Below, in pieces: positions 9,423 through 17,447 of a stretch of 64,000 nucleotides of DNA. The notes under the pieces are model-generated. The model saw only the letters and a program-made list of their open reading frames with translations, searched no databases and was not told the origin of the DNA. Both the position numbers and the translations under genes were made by a program. Position 1 is the first letter of the stretch; each line of letters starts with the position of its first letter. Origin of the DNA: Thioclava pacifica DSM 10166 (GTDB lineage: Bacteria > Pseudomonadota > Alphaproteobacteria > Rhodobacterales > Rhodobacteraceae); contig NZ_AUND01000041.1 in assembly GCF_000714535.1 (NCBI RefSeq), forward strand, positions 1-64,000, in the 5' to 3' direction.

Positions 9423-10541
9423 ATGACCGGACCGCGTTACACCAAACTGATCGAGAGCCTTCCCGCCACCGTGCCCTTCGTCGGGCCCGAGGAACAGGAG
9501 CGCCGTGCCGGCCGCCCTTTCGCGGCGCGGCTGGGCGCCAATGAAAACGGCTTCGGCCCCTCCCCGCGCGCGATCGCGGCGATGGCGGCCGCAGCGGGCG
9601 AGGTCTGGAAATACGGCGACTCGACCAGTTTCGAGCTGCGCGCCGCAATTGCCGAGCATCACGGTGTTGCGGTTGAGAATGTGCTGGTGGGCGAAGGGAT
9701 CGACGGGCTGCTGGGGTATCTCTGCCGTCTGGTGATCGAGCCGGGCGATGCGGTGGTGACCTCGGACGGCGCCTATCCGACCTTCAACTACCATGTCGCG
9801 GGCTTTGGCGGCGTGTTGCACAAGGTGCCTTATGTGGCGGACCGCGAAGACCCGCAATCGCTGATCGCGACGGCTGCCGAGACGCAGGCGAAGCTCGTCT
9901 ATATCGCCAACCCCGACAATCCGATGGGCACGCATCATCCGCGCGAGGCGATCGAGGCGATGATCGAGGCGGTTCCCGAAGGCACACTGATGGTGCTCGA
10001 CGAGGCTTATGTGGAATTCGCCCCCGAGGGCACCGAGGCGCGCATCGCCGCCGATGATCCGCGCGTGATCCGGATGCGGACCTTCTCGAAGGCGCATGGG
10101 ATGGCGGGCGCGCGGGTGGGCTATGCCTTGGCAGCCCCCGGACTGATCGCCGCCTTCGACAAGATCCGCAATCATTTCGGCATGTGCCGGATCTCGCAGG
10201 AAGGCGCGCTCGCCGCGCTTCAGGACAAGACGTGGCAGGCCTATATGCGGCTGCTCGTCGCGGGGGCGCGCGACCGGATCACGACGATTGCGCAAGAGAA
10301 CGGGCTCAGCGCCCTGCCCTCGGCCACGAATTTCGTTGCGATCGACAGCGGGCAGGATGGCGAATTCGCCCGCGCGGTGCTGGCGGAACTGGGCGCGCGG
10401 GGCATTTTCGTGCGCATGCCCTTCGTCGCGCCGCAAGATCGCTGCATCCGGGTCTCGGTCGGCCCCGACGCCGAGCTTGACGCTTTCGCCGCCGCGCTCC
10501 CCGATGCCCTCGCCGCTGCCCGCGCCAAGCTGTCGCGTTGA
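9423..10541 (+). CDS. HisC-like pyridoxal-phosphate aminotransferase
   Basis: A 372-residue fold-type I aminotransferase close to histidinol-phosphate aminotransferase. ANENGFGPSP is the HisC substrate-arm motif, NPDNPMGT the central segment, DEAYVEF the PLP-ring aspartate and TFSKAHGMAGARVGY carries the PLP lysine (Lys223). It is not in a histidine operon, so it may act on histidinol phosphate or on another amino acid such as an aromatic one. The upstream open frame lacks family similarity; the ATG at 9423 fits the HisC start. Confidence 0.85.
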   Translation: MTGPRYTKLIESLPATVPFVGPEEQERRAGRPFAARLGANENGFGPSPRAIAAMAAAAGEVWKYGDSTSFELRAAIAEHHGVAVENVLVGEGIDGLLGYLCRLVIEPGDAVVTSDGAYPTFNYHVAGFGGVLHKVPYVADREDPQSLIATAAETQAKLVYIANPDNPMGTHHPREAIEAMIEAVPEGTLMVLDEAYVEFAPEGTEARIAADDPRVIRMRTFSKAHGMAGARVGYALAAPGLIAAFDKIRNHFGMCRISQEGALAALQDKTWQAYMRLLVAGARDRITTIAQENGLSALPSATNFVAIDSGQDGEFARAVLAELGARGIFVRMPFVAPQDRCIRVSVGPDAELDAFAAALPDALAAARAKLSR

Positions 10542-10604
10542 TCGGCGCACCGTTTCCGGGCATCCGGGAGATTGAAACATGCCTCCCAGATGAAGGATTA
10601 CGAG

Positions 10605-10997
10605 ATGAAACAGTCGCTGCTGATGGAAAAATACCCGGTCTTCGATATGACTCTGCCGAAGACTGAGACCTCTTGCGCGAGCGTTGACGAAATCATCGCC
10701 AAGCTGAAGGCCAATATCGACGCCCACCCGAAGGTCGCCTATATCGCCACCTTCGACCATTTCAGCCACACCAAGTCGATCGACGGCACCGTGGCCGAAA
10801 ACATCTCGGACGCGAAAAATATCGTGTTCTGCTTCGGCGTCGCGCTGCCCAACCCGCATGTGCTGGCGGTGCGTCCGCGCGCGATCGGCGTGGCCGATCT
10901 GGGCGACAGCTTCCACCTGACCTTCCTCGAGCCGCCGATGGAAGTGGCCACGAAGGAAATGGAAGCCTGGTGCAAGGCGCTGGCCGACAAGGCCTGA
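10605..10997 (+). CDS. Conserved hypothetical protein (DUF6858-like)
   Basis: A 130-residue soluble protein resembling the small conserved family I know as DUF6858, recalled rather than searched. Conserved-looking stretches are TFDHFSHTKS, IVFCFGVALPNP and VRPRAIG. Start choice: the frame allows TTG at 10572 and ATG at 10590, but AAGGA at 10593-10597 sits 7 nt before the ATG at 10605. The gene follows the HisC-like gene by 63 nt in the same direction and could be cotranscribed. Function unknown. Confidence 0.7.
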   Translation: MKQSLLMEKYPVFDMTLPKTETSCASVDEIIAKLKANIDAHPKVAYIATFDHFSHTKSIDGTVAENISDAKNIVFCFGVALPNPHVLAVRPRAIGVADLGDSFHLTFLEPPMEVATKEMEAWCKALADKA

Positions 10998-11126
10998 GCC
11001 TCACGTCGTTGGGGATGTGGAAACGGGTTTTCAAGCCCCGCCTTCCTACAGCTCCGCGCGACGAGGGCACAAATCCGCCCAAGCGATCAGCGGGAAAGGG
11101 CCGGCGCGGTCCTTTCTCGCCTTGAG

Positions 11127-11152
11127 GTGAGTTGCCCCGACTCACATGTGAG
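11127..11152. promoter_or_regulatory. Overlapping dyads upstream of a small exported protein
   Basis: CTCACATGTGAG at 11141-11152 is a perfect 12-bp palindrome, and GTGAGT (11127-11132) also pairs with ACTCAC (11140-11145). The site lies 35 nt before the start codon of the small gene at 11187, a position that suits an operator. No regulator can be assigned. Confidence 0.35.
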
Positions 11153-11186
11153 CCCATCTTCTGCCCAACGATCAGGAGCAGAAACC

Positions 11187-11393
11187 ATGAGCCGCAAGAC
11201 CCGTAACCGCCATATCGCGATGTTGAGCCCGCTGGCCTTTGCACTGGCCTTTGGTGCTTATGCCGGCAGCACCCAGATCGGGCGCGAAACCCGCCTGTCG
11301 ATCCCCGACGAGGAGATCGCACAGGTCGGAACCGACGAGGCCGAGGAAGTGGGCTGGCTGACCGACTGGCTGGAACGCCACGGTCAGGCCTGA
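11187..11393 (+). CDS. Small exported or membrane-anchored protein
   Basis: A 68-residue protein with a basic N-terminus (MSRKTRNRH) and one hydrophobic segment (about residues 11-27, ending GAYAGS) that could be a signal peptide or anchor, followed by an acidic tail with EVGWLTDWLERHG. AGGAG at 11174-11178 lies 8 nt from the ATG, which decides against upstream starts. The last 10 nt overlap the convergent aminotransferase gene. No family recognised; function unknown. Confidence 0.55.
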   Translation: MSRKTRNRHIAMLSPLAFALAFGAYAGSTQIGRETRLSIPDEEIAQVGTDEAEEVGWLTDWLERHGQA

Positions 11394-12595
11394 GCCACCC
11401 CTTTCGCGATCTCACCCGCGGCGGCGGCGATCCCGCCGCGCCCATGCGGGATATTCAGCGCCTGCATTCCGGCCTCCATGGTGGCGAGAGCACCGAGCGT
11501 CATATGGGCGTTCACATGGCCCATATGGGCAACGCGCAGGAAATCGTCGGCCTCGGGCGTACCGGGTTCAGCCATGCCAAGCCCGATCCCGAGCGTCACA
11601 CCTGCCTCGGTCTCCAGCCATTTGCGCAGCCGTTCCGCGCCGCCGCCGCCGATCCGTGCCGCGGTCACCGAATGGGCGCGAAACTCGGGCTCTGCGATAT
11701 TGAGCGCCAGATCACCGCCCTGCCCCCAGGTTTCGAAAGCCGCCCAGACCGCGCGGGCCAGCGCCGCATGACGGTTCCAGATATGGGGCAGACCTTCCTC
11801 GTCGAGGATCATCTTGAGCGACTCATCAAGCCCGAAGAGGTGATGGGTCGGCGAGGTGCCTCCAAAATACTGATAGACGAATTCCGGGAAGGCCCGCGGG
11901 TGCCAGTTCCAGTAAGGCGTGACCATGTTCGAGCTGCGGCTGGCCTCGAGCGCCTTGTCGGAAAACCAGACGAAGCCGAGCCCCGGGGGCACCATCAACC
12001 CCTTCTGGCTGGCGGCAACCATCACGTCGACGCCCCAGTCATCCATGCGGAACTCGTCGCAGCCGAGCGAAGCAATGCAATCGACCATCAGAAGCGCCGG
12101 GTGGCCTGCCGCATCGATCGCTGCGCGGATCCCGGCCACATCGTTGCGCACAGAGGTCGCGGTGTCGACATGGGTCAGCAGCACCGCTTTGATCTCGTGG
12201 CCTTTGTCAGCCCGCAGGGTCTCTTCGACGCGGGCCGGATCGGCGGGGGATTTCAGGCCAAACTCCAGCCGCTCCACCTCGACACCCATCGCGGCGGCAT
12301 TCAGCGCCCAGATATTGCCGAAACGGCCGGTCACGAGGCTGAGAACCTTGTCGCCGCGCGAGAAGACATTCGCAATCGAGGCCTCCCAGGCGCCGTGCCC
12401 ATTGGCGATATAGATCGCGACATGGGAGGACGACATCGCCACTCGGCGCAGGTTTGCCGCAACACGCGCGGCGATTTCCTCGATCTCGCCCTCGTAGATA
12501 TTGGGCGCGGGCTTGTGCATCGCGGCAAGCACGCGATCGGGCATGGTCGAGGGGCCAGGAATGGCGAGGTAGGGGCGACCCTGGGCGAGGCTCAT
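11384..12595 (-). CDS. Class V aminotransferase (alanine/serine-glyoxylate type)
   Basis: A 403-residue fold-type I class V aminotransferase of the alanine-glyoxylate / serine-glyoxylate group. The N-terminal IPGPSTMP, the cofactor segment SLGCDEF and the PLP lysine in SQKGLM (Lys198) are all present. Related enzymes include pyridoxamine-pyruvate and aspartate-glyoxylate aminotransferases, so the donor/acceptor pair is open. It is single, divergent from the ABC exporter gene and convergent with the small gene before it. Confidence 0.8.
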   Translation of the reverse strand: MSLAQGRPYLAIPGPSTMPDRVLAAMHKPAPNIYEGEIEEIAARVAANLRRVAMSSSHVAIYIANGHGAWEASIANVFSRGDKVLSLVTGRFGNIWALNAAAMGVEVERLEFGLKSPADPARVEETLRADKGHEIKAVLLTHVDTATSVRNDVAGIRAAIDAAGHPALLMVDCIASLGCDEFRMDDWGVDVMVAASQKGLMVPPGLGFVWFSDKALEASRSSNMVTPYWNWHPRAFPEFVYQYFGGTSPTHHLFGLDESLKMILDEEGLPHIWNRHAALARAVWAAFETWGQGGDLALNIAEPEFRAHSVTAARIGGGGAERLRKWLETEAGVTLGIGLGMAEPGTPEADDFLRVAHMGHVNAHMTLGALATMEAGMQALNIPHGRGGIAAAAGEIAKGVAQA

Positions 12596-12738
12596 CTGTC
12601 TTCTCCATCACGCAGAACGGACCATCGGTAATGCCGCTGCAGCGCGGCGTCAATCGCACCCGAGCTTGCGCGCCGCCCCCCTCTCGCGGTAATCCACACA
12701 GCAATCCGCGCCAAACGCGCCCAATATGACGGTTCCCA

Positions 12739-14487
12739 GTGGCCAAACCCTCCGATCCCTACAGCTCGAAACGCCTTTTCGGCCGGATGTGGCGCGACTA
12801 TTTGCGCATGCATTGGCCCTGGGTGATCGTGGCCGCCGTGCTGCTGGTCATCGAAGGCTCGACGCTGGGCGCGCTGAGCTGGATGCTCAAGCCGCTCTTC
12901 GACAAGGTCTTCGTGCAAGGTGAGAGCGACCTGATCTGGTGGGTCGGGCTCGGTATCTTCATGCTCTTCGTGATCCGCGCGGTCACGTCGGTCGGCTCGC
13001 GCGCGGTGATGACCAATGTCGCGCTGCGCACGTCGAGCGACATGCAGGTGGATCTGTTTCGGCACATGCTGCGGCTCGACCAGCATTTCTACCAGAAAAA
13101 CCCGCCCGGAGCGCTGATCGAACGGGTGCAGGGCGATACGGCGGCGGTGCAGAACGTCTGGAAGATCTTCATCACCGGGACGGGCCGTGACCTGATGGCG
13201 CTCGTTTCGCTTTTCGCCGTGGCGGTCTCGATCGACCCGGTCTGGACCCTTGGCGCGCTGATCGGCGCGCCGCTTCTGGTCCTGCCGATCGCGATGGCGC
13301 AGCGCTATATCCGACGCAAGACGCGCAAGATGCGCGAGCATTCCTCGGATCGTGCGACCCGGCTCGACGAGGTTTTCCACGGCATCGCGGCCGTCAAACT
13401 CAATGGGATCGAGGACTATCAGGCGGGCCGGTTCGAGAGGCTCGTTGACGAAGTGCGCAATGCGCAGATCAAGACAACGATCATCTCCGGCCTCGTGCCC
13501 GCGATGATCGACATCATCACCGGGTTGGGCTTTTTCGTCGTTCTGGTGCTGGGCGGGCAGCAGATCATGGCAGGCGAACGCTCGGTCGGCGATTTCATGT
13601 CCTTCTTCACCGCGATGGCGCTGACCTTCCAGCCGGTGCGCCGCCTCGCCAACACGGCAGGCTCCTGGCAGACGGCGGCGGCGAGCCTCGAGCGGCTCTA
13701 TCGGCTGTTCGACACGCAGCCCACGATCACCTCGCCCGCGAAGCCCGCGCCGGTGCCGGCCTCGACCCGGATCGAACTGGCAGACGTTCACCTGCGCTAC
13801 GGCGACAAGGAAGTGCTGCGCGGGCTGAGTTTCACTGCCGAGCCGGGCCAGACCACCGCGCTTGTCGGCCCTTCGGGTGCTGGCAAGACCACCGTTTTCA
13901 ACCTTCTGACCCGGATGGTCGATCCCGATAGCGGCCGCGTCACTCTGGGGGGCACGCCGCTCGCCGACCTCGATCTCGTGCAACTGCGCCGCCAGTTCTC
14001 GACCGTTTCGCAAGATGCCGCGCTCTTCGACGAGACGATCCGCGAAAACGTCCTGCTCGGACGCGGCGATGTCGCCGCCGAGGCCCTGCGCGAGGCGCTC
14101 GAAGCCGCGCATGTGACCGAATTCACCGATCTGATGAGCGACGGGATCGAGACCGCCTCGGGCCCGCGCGGTTCGGCGCTCTCGGGCGGCCAGCGACAGC
14201 GCGTCGCCATCGCCCGCGCGGTGCTGCGCAATGCTCCGATCCTCTTGCTAGACGAGGCCACCTCCGCGCTCGACACCGTCTCGGAGGCGAAAGTGGCCGA
14301 GGCTCTGGCCGAGCTCAGCCAAGGCCGCACGACGCTGGTCATCGCACACCGCCTTTCGACCGTGCGCAACGCCGACAAGATCGTCGTCGTGGTCGAAGGT
14401 CAGGTCGTCGAGCAAGGCACGCATGACGATCTGGTCGCCAAGGATGGCGTTTACGCCGGGCTGTGCCGGATGCAGCTTCTCGACTGA
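12739..14487 (+). CDS. MsbA-type ABC exporter (fused membrane and ATPase domains)
   Basis: A 582-residue half-transporter working as a homodimer in the inner membrane. The N-terminal exporter-type membrane domain (about six segments, residues 20-310) is followed by an ATPase domain with Walker A GPSGAGKTT (about 377-385), signature LSGGQRQR (about 481-488), Walker [13 protein letters not shown] and the H-loop IAHRLST. Similarity pattern suggests MsbA-like lipid or multidrug export. The start is a GTG at 12739. Divergent from the class V aminotransferase; ygfZ follows after 51 nt. Confidence 0.9.
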   Translation: MAKPSDPYSSKRLFGRMWRDYLRMHWPWVIVAAVLLVIEGSTLGALSWMLKPLFDKVFVQGESDLIWWVGLGIFMLFVIRAVTSVGSRAVMTNVALRTSSDMQVDLFRHMLRLDQHFYQKNPPGALIERVQGDTAAVQNVWKIFITGTGRDLMALVSLFAVAVSIDPVWTLGALIGAPLLVLPIAMAQRYIRRKTRKMREHSSDRATRLDEVFHGIAAVKLNGIEDYQAGRFERLVDEVRNAQIKTTIISGLVPAMIDIITGLGFFVVLVLGGQQIMAGERSVGDFMSFFTAMALTFQPVRRLANTAGSWQTAAASLERLYRLFDTQPTITSPAKPAPVPASTRIELADVHLRYGDKEVLRGLSFTAEPGQTTALVGPSGAGKTTVFNLLTRMVDPDSGRVTLGGTPLADLDLVQLRRQFSTVSQDAALFDETIRENVLLGRGDVAAEALREALEAAHVTEFTDLMSDGIETASGPRGSALSGGQRQRVAIARAVLRNAPILLLDEATSALDTVSEAKVAEALAELSQGRTTLVIAHRLSTVRNADKIVVVVEGQVVEQGTHDDLVAKDGVYAGLCRMQLLD

Positions 14488-14538
14488 GGCTGACATTCGC
14501 GCCTGCACGCCCTACATGGGGCGAGAAAGGAGTTTCTC

Positions 14539-15270
14539 ATGGGCGAGCGCATCCTCTACGAGATCACCGGCAGCGACCGGGAGCACTTCCTGCAGGGGCT
14601 GATCAGCAACGATACCCGCAAGCTGAAGGACGGGCTCGTCTATGCCGCGCTGCTGACGCCGCAGGGCAAGTATCTGGCCGATTTCTTCCTGCTCGCGCGG
14701 GGCGATGCGATCGTGATCGACCTCGATGAGAGCATCGCGGATTCCACGATCAAGCGCCTGTCGATGTACAAACTGCGCGCCGATGTGCAGATCGCGCCTT
14801 CGACGCTCAAGGTCTATCGTGGCACGGGCCCCGCACCCGAAGGCGCCCTGGCCGATCCGCGTCACCCCGATCTCGGCTGGCGGCTGTATGGCGAACGCGC
14901 GGGCGATGACGGCAGCGACTGGGATGCGATCCGCGTCGCGCATTGCATCCCCGAAACCGGGATCGAGCTGACCCCCGACACCTATATCCTCGAAGCCGGG
15001 TTCGAGCGGCTGAACGGCGTCGACTTCCGCAAGGGATGCTATGTCGGGCAAGAAGTCACGGCGCGGATGAAGCACAAGACCGAGCTGCGAAAAGGCTTCG
15101 TTACGGTGGGTGTGTCCGGCCCTGCGGAGCGCGGCGCGGAGATCATGGCCGATGGGCGTCGCGTAGGTCAGCTCTTCACCCGGGCAGGCGAGCACGCGAT
15201 CGCCTATCTGCGCCTCGACCGTGCCGAGGGCGCGTTGCAAGCGGGCGAGGCAGAGATCACTTATTTATGA
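14539..15270 (+). CDS. ygfZ: YgfZ/GcvT-like folate-binding protein
   Basis: A 243-residue tetrahydrofolate-binding protein of the YgfZ/IbaG group, which helps assemble or repair certain iron-sulfur enzymes such as MiaB. The diagnostic motif KGCYVGQE lies at about residues 165-172, with the key cysteine intact. The N-terminus (GSDREHFLQGLISNDT) fits the GcvT-like fold. Length is shorter than E. coli YgfZ but usual for alphaproteobacteria. An AAGGAG precedes the ATG. Same direction as the ABC exporter, possibly cotranscribed. Confidence 0.88.
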   Translation: MGERILYEITGSDREHFLQGLISNDTRKLKDGLVYAALLTPQGKYLADFFLLARGDAIVIDLDESIADSTIKRLSMYKLRADVQIAPSTLKVYRGTGPAPEGALADPRHPDLGWRLYGERAGDDGSDWDAIRVAHCIPETGIELTPDTYILEAGFERLNGVDFRKGCYVGQEVTARMKHKTELRKGFVTVGVSGPAERGAEIMADGRRVGQLFTRAGEHAIAYLRLDRAEGALQAGEAEITYL

Positions 15271-15684
15271 CCGCTGTCGCCAGGGCACGAATAAGAATTT
15301 CGGAAAGTGCAAGAGGCTGGAAAACGGATGTTTCCAATGCGTGTTTGCAAGGAAACGGTTTTGCCCCCGTCCGTGCGCGCTTCGCCGCATAAATTTCGCA
15401 AGCCGCGATAGCGCCATAATTTCTGTATAACTTTCAGTACGTTGTTAAGGAACCCGTCCTCGAGGCGGTGTCGAACAGCGCGCCTGGTCCCCTTGAAAAA
15501 CAGGGATTTCTGCCTATCTGCCCAAGACTTGACGGGGGCTGCTGAAAGATATGCAGTGAATGGCGGGGGTGATATGCGCTCAGTGCATGCCTGCCATGTG
15601 CTGTGAGCCATATCGAATCGGGGCTGAACCGCTCTAGATGGCCTCCACGCCAGGAAACGCAAGAGCAATAAAAAGGACGGAAGA
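15271..15684. other. 414-nt intergenic region with competing short hairpins
   Basis: No convincing gene. GGAAA (15319-15323) can pair with TTTCC (15331-15335), while the overlapping GTTTCC (15330-15335) can instead pair with GGAAAC (15351-15356), so two hairpins exclude each other. A TTGACG hexamer at 15529-15534 could be a -35 element for the DUF6280-like gene, but a matching -10 at good spacing is not clear. GGACGGAAG just before 15685 is its ribosome site. Confidence 0.4.
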
Positions 15685-16014
15685 ATGCGCGATTTCGTTG
15701 ACGGCTCGGCCTTCAACTATGAACAGGGTCAACGGGCCCGCAAACTCTTCGCCGCGGTGGTGCTGGCTGCTCTGGACGATGCGATTGCTGACGACAAGAA
15801 ATACGGCAATGGCCCCGAACAGATCGCGCGTTGGGCGCGGTCGCGTGACGGGCGTGAAGTGCTGTCCTGCGCTGGGATCGATCCCAATGAGCGCGTGGTG
15901 AAAGGTCTGATGGAATTCGTCGCCAAGGGCGTGCGTACCTCTGTCGCGCTGTCGCGCGAAGAGAGCGAGCGTCGTCTGGCTGCGGCGGACGAGCACGAGG
16001 CCGAAGCGGCCTGA
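15685..16014 (+). CDS. Conserved Rhodobacterales protein (DUF6280-like)
   Basis: A 109-residue soluble protein that I recognise as the short, strongly conserved Rhodobacterales family DUF6280 (from memory). It starts MRDFVDGSAFNYEQG, has a helical core (ARKLFAAVVLAALDDAI, GREVLSCAGIDPNERVVKG) and an acidic C-terminus rich in Glu/Ala. It is monocistronic, with a long leader upstream and a good intrinsic terminator downstream, the layout of a highly expressed gene. Function unknown. Confidence 0.75.
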   Translation: MRDFVDGSAFNYEQGQRARKLFAAVVLAALDDAIADDKKYGNGPEQIARWARSRDGREVLSCAGIDPNERVVKGLMEFVAKGVRTSVALSREESERRLAAADEHEAEAA

Positions 16015-16050
16015 GCCGGAGGCTCCGGAGAGATCCGGAGTCCGGTATGA

Positions 16051-16084
16051 AAAACGGCGCGTCCCGAGAGGGTCGCGCCGTTTT
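16051..16084 (+). terminator. Intrinsic terminator between convergent genes
   Basis: AAAACGGCGCG (16051-16061) pairs perfectly with CGCGCCGTTTT (16074-16084); an inner CCC/GGG extends the stem. The A-run on one side and T-run on the other let it end transcription from both the DUF6280-like gene and the convergent PopZ-like gene. Confidence 0.85.
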
Positions 16085-16140
16085 CAATATCTGCCCCCCT
16101 CTTCGCCATGGGCAAAGCGAGGCCTTCCCGTCTGTGCTAA

Positions 16141-17304
16141 TCAGTCGAGATCGCGGCTCATCAGGGCGCGTTGCACCTCGCGCCGGATCAGCTTGCGCAG
16201 GTTGCGCGTAATCCGGGACCCAAGCGCGCCTTGCAACTCTTCGCGCAGCATCGCGGAGACGAGCTGGCGCAACTGCCCCTCGTCGAGCGACATAGCTGCG
16301 GGATGCAGAGGGGCCTCCGGCTCATCCGCGATCTCGGCCAGTTCCGCTTCGAGCGCCTCGAGATCGGGTTCGTCCTGATCCTCGGCCATCGAGTCGCGCA
16401 AATCCTCGTAGCTCGATGCGCGTAGCTCGGGTTCAGGCGCACGGGCCTCGGCATCGCTCAGGTGCAAGCGGCGCGGGGGGGCGGCTTCATGAGGCCAGCG
16501 ATCCTCCCATTCCAGGCTCGGAGTGCTTGCATCCTCGGTCGCGACCGACGCGACGTCTTGCGGCTCCTCGGGCATCTGCGCCCAATCAGCATCCATCAGA
16601 TCCGGGTCGACCCCCGCCTCAGACTCGACAGGTTCCGGCGCGTTCTCGTCGAGCTCAGCCGCTGTCTCCGCCGCGTCCGAGGACAGGATGAGGGGCGGCA
16701 ACTCCACGGAAGCGGCATCCGGAGCCTGCGCGAAGGCCACATCAGCGTCAGACAGGTCGTCGACCGGCGTGCCCATCGCGGCGTCTTCGATCAGGGCATC
16801 TTCCGCCCCGCCAAGGGCCGCAGCATCGAATTCTTCGGGCAGATCGGTCAGCGGAGGCACACCCACCAGCTCGAAGCGGTCGCCCTGCTCGGGTTCATAG
16901 TCGATCCCGTCACGCGAAACCTCCGCCTCGAGATGGGCGAGCGTGTCTTCCAGTCGCGCCAACTCTTCGCCAAGGGATTCCTGCGCCAGATCCTCTTTGG
17001 TGGGCCAAGCGTCGTCGGCATCGTCGAAATCGGGTTCGAAATTCTGCGGCGCACGACGGGCGTCGGACAATGCCGGCGCCGCGATTTCCTCGGCCTCGGG
17101 CGTATCCAGAGACACCTCGGGCGCCTCCTCCGCCTCGGGGTTTTCCGAGACGAGCTGCGCCGGGGTCAGAACCAGTGGTTCGGGAGGCTGCGGCCGGCGC
17201 GGGGCCGGATAGCTTTCGGCCTGACGCGGGCTGTCCTGCGACACAAGTCGCCGAATCGATGCCAGCACATCTTCAATCTCAGGTCGGGTTCCGGTTTCAG
17301 CCAT
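16141..17304 (-). CDS. PopZ-like acidic scaffold protein (DUF2497-type)
   Basis: A 387-residue protein with three parts: an N-terminal amphipathic helix (EIEDVLASIRRLVSQD, residues 9-24) matching the PopZ opening helix, about 300 residues of acidic, Pro/Ala-rich, low-complexity linker, and a basic helical C-terminus (LRQLVSAMLREELQG..., LRKLIRREVQRALM). PopZ organises cell poles and chromosome origins in alphaproteobacteria as a polymerising hub. In Caulobacter popZ sits beside a TolC-type gene, as here (recalled synteny). The linker is much longer than in Caulobacter PopZ. Assignment rests on architecture and context; it could be another disordered scaffold. Confidence 0.6.
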   Translation of the reverse strand: MAETGTRPEIEDVLASIRRLVSQDSPRQAESYPAPRRPQPPEPLVLTPAQLVSENPEAEEAPEVSLDTPEAEEIAAPALSDARRAPQNFEPDFDDADDAWPTKEDLAQESLGEELARLEDTLAHLEAEVSRDGIDYEPEQGDRFELVGVPPLTDLPEEFDAAALGGAEDALIEDAAMGTPVDDLSDADVAFAQAPDAASVELPPLILSSDAAETAAELDENAPEPVESEAGVDPDLMDADWAQMPEEPQDVASVATEDASTPSLEWEDRWPHEAAPPRRLHLSDAEARAPEPELRASSYEDLRDSMAEDQDEPDLEALEAELAEIADEPEAPLHPAAMSLDEGQLRQLVSAMLREELQGALGSRITRNLRKLIRREVQRALMSRDLD

Positions 17305-17407
17305 GATGCGCCCATCCTGATGCGAGCTTGCCCGCCTGTCCAGTCATCTGATCCCTCGGGATCACGTTGATTTCAGAGGAAAGTTGCGCGCCGAAGCGAA
17401 GCGGCGC

Positions 17408-17433
17408 CGGGGCAGGCGCAAATGCCTGCCCCG
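17408..17433 (-). terminator. Hairpin between tolC-like and PopZ-like genes
   Basis: CGGGGCAGGC (17408-17417) and GCCTGCCCCG (17424-17433) form a perfect 10-bp stem with a 6-nt loop, 15 nt past the end of the tolC-type gene. No U-run follows on the minus strand, so it may attenuate rather than end transcription into the PopZ-like gene. Confidence 0.5.
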
Positions 17434-17447
17434 ATCGCGCGATGCGA

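Noticed and set aside
9339-10916. 525-codon minus-strand frame opposite the HisC-like and DUF6858-like genes
   Set aside because: Both plus-strand genes are supported by motifs or ribosome sites; the opposite frame has none.
12592-14112. 506-codon frame antisense to the MsbA-type exporter
   Set aside because: The exporter has every ABC motif; the antisense product is low-complexity.
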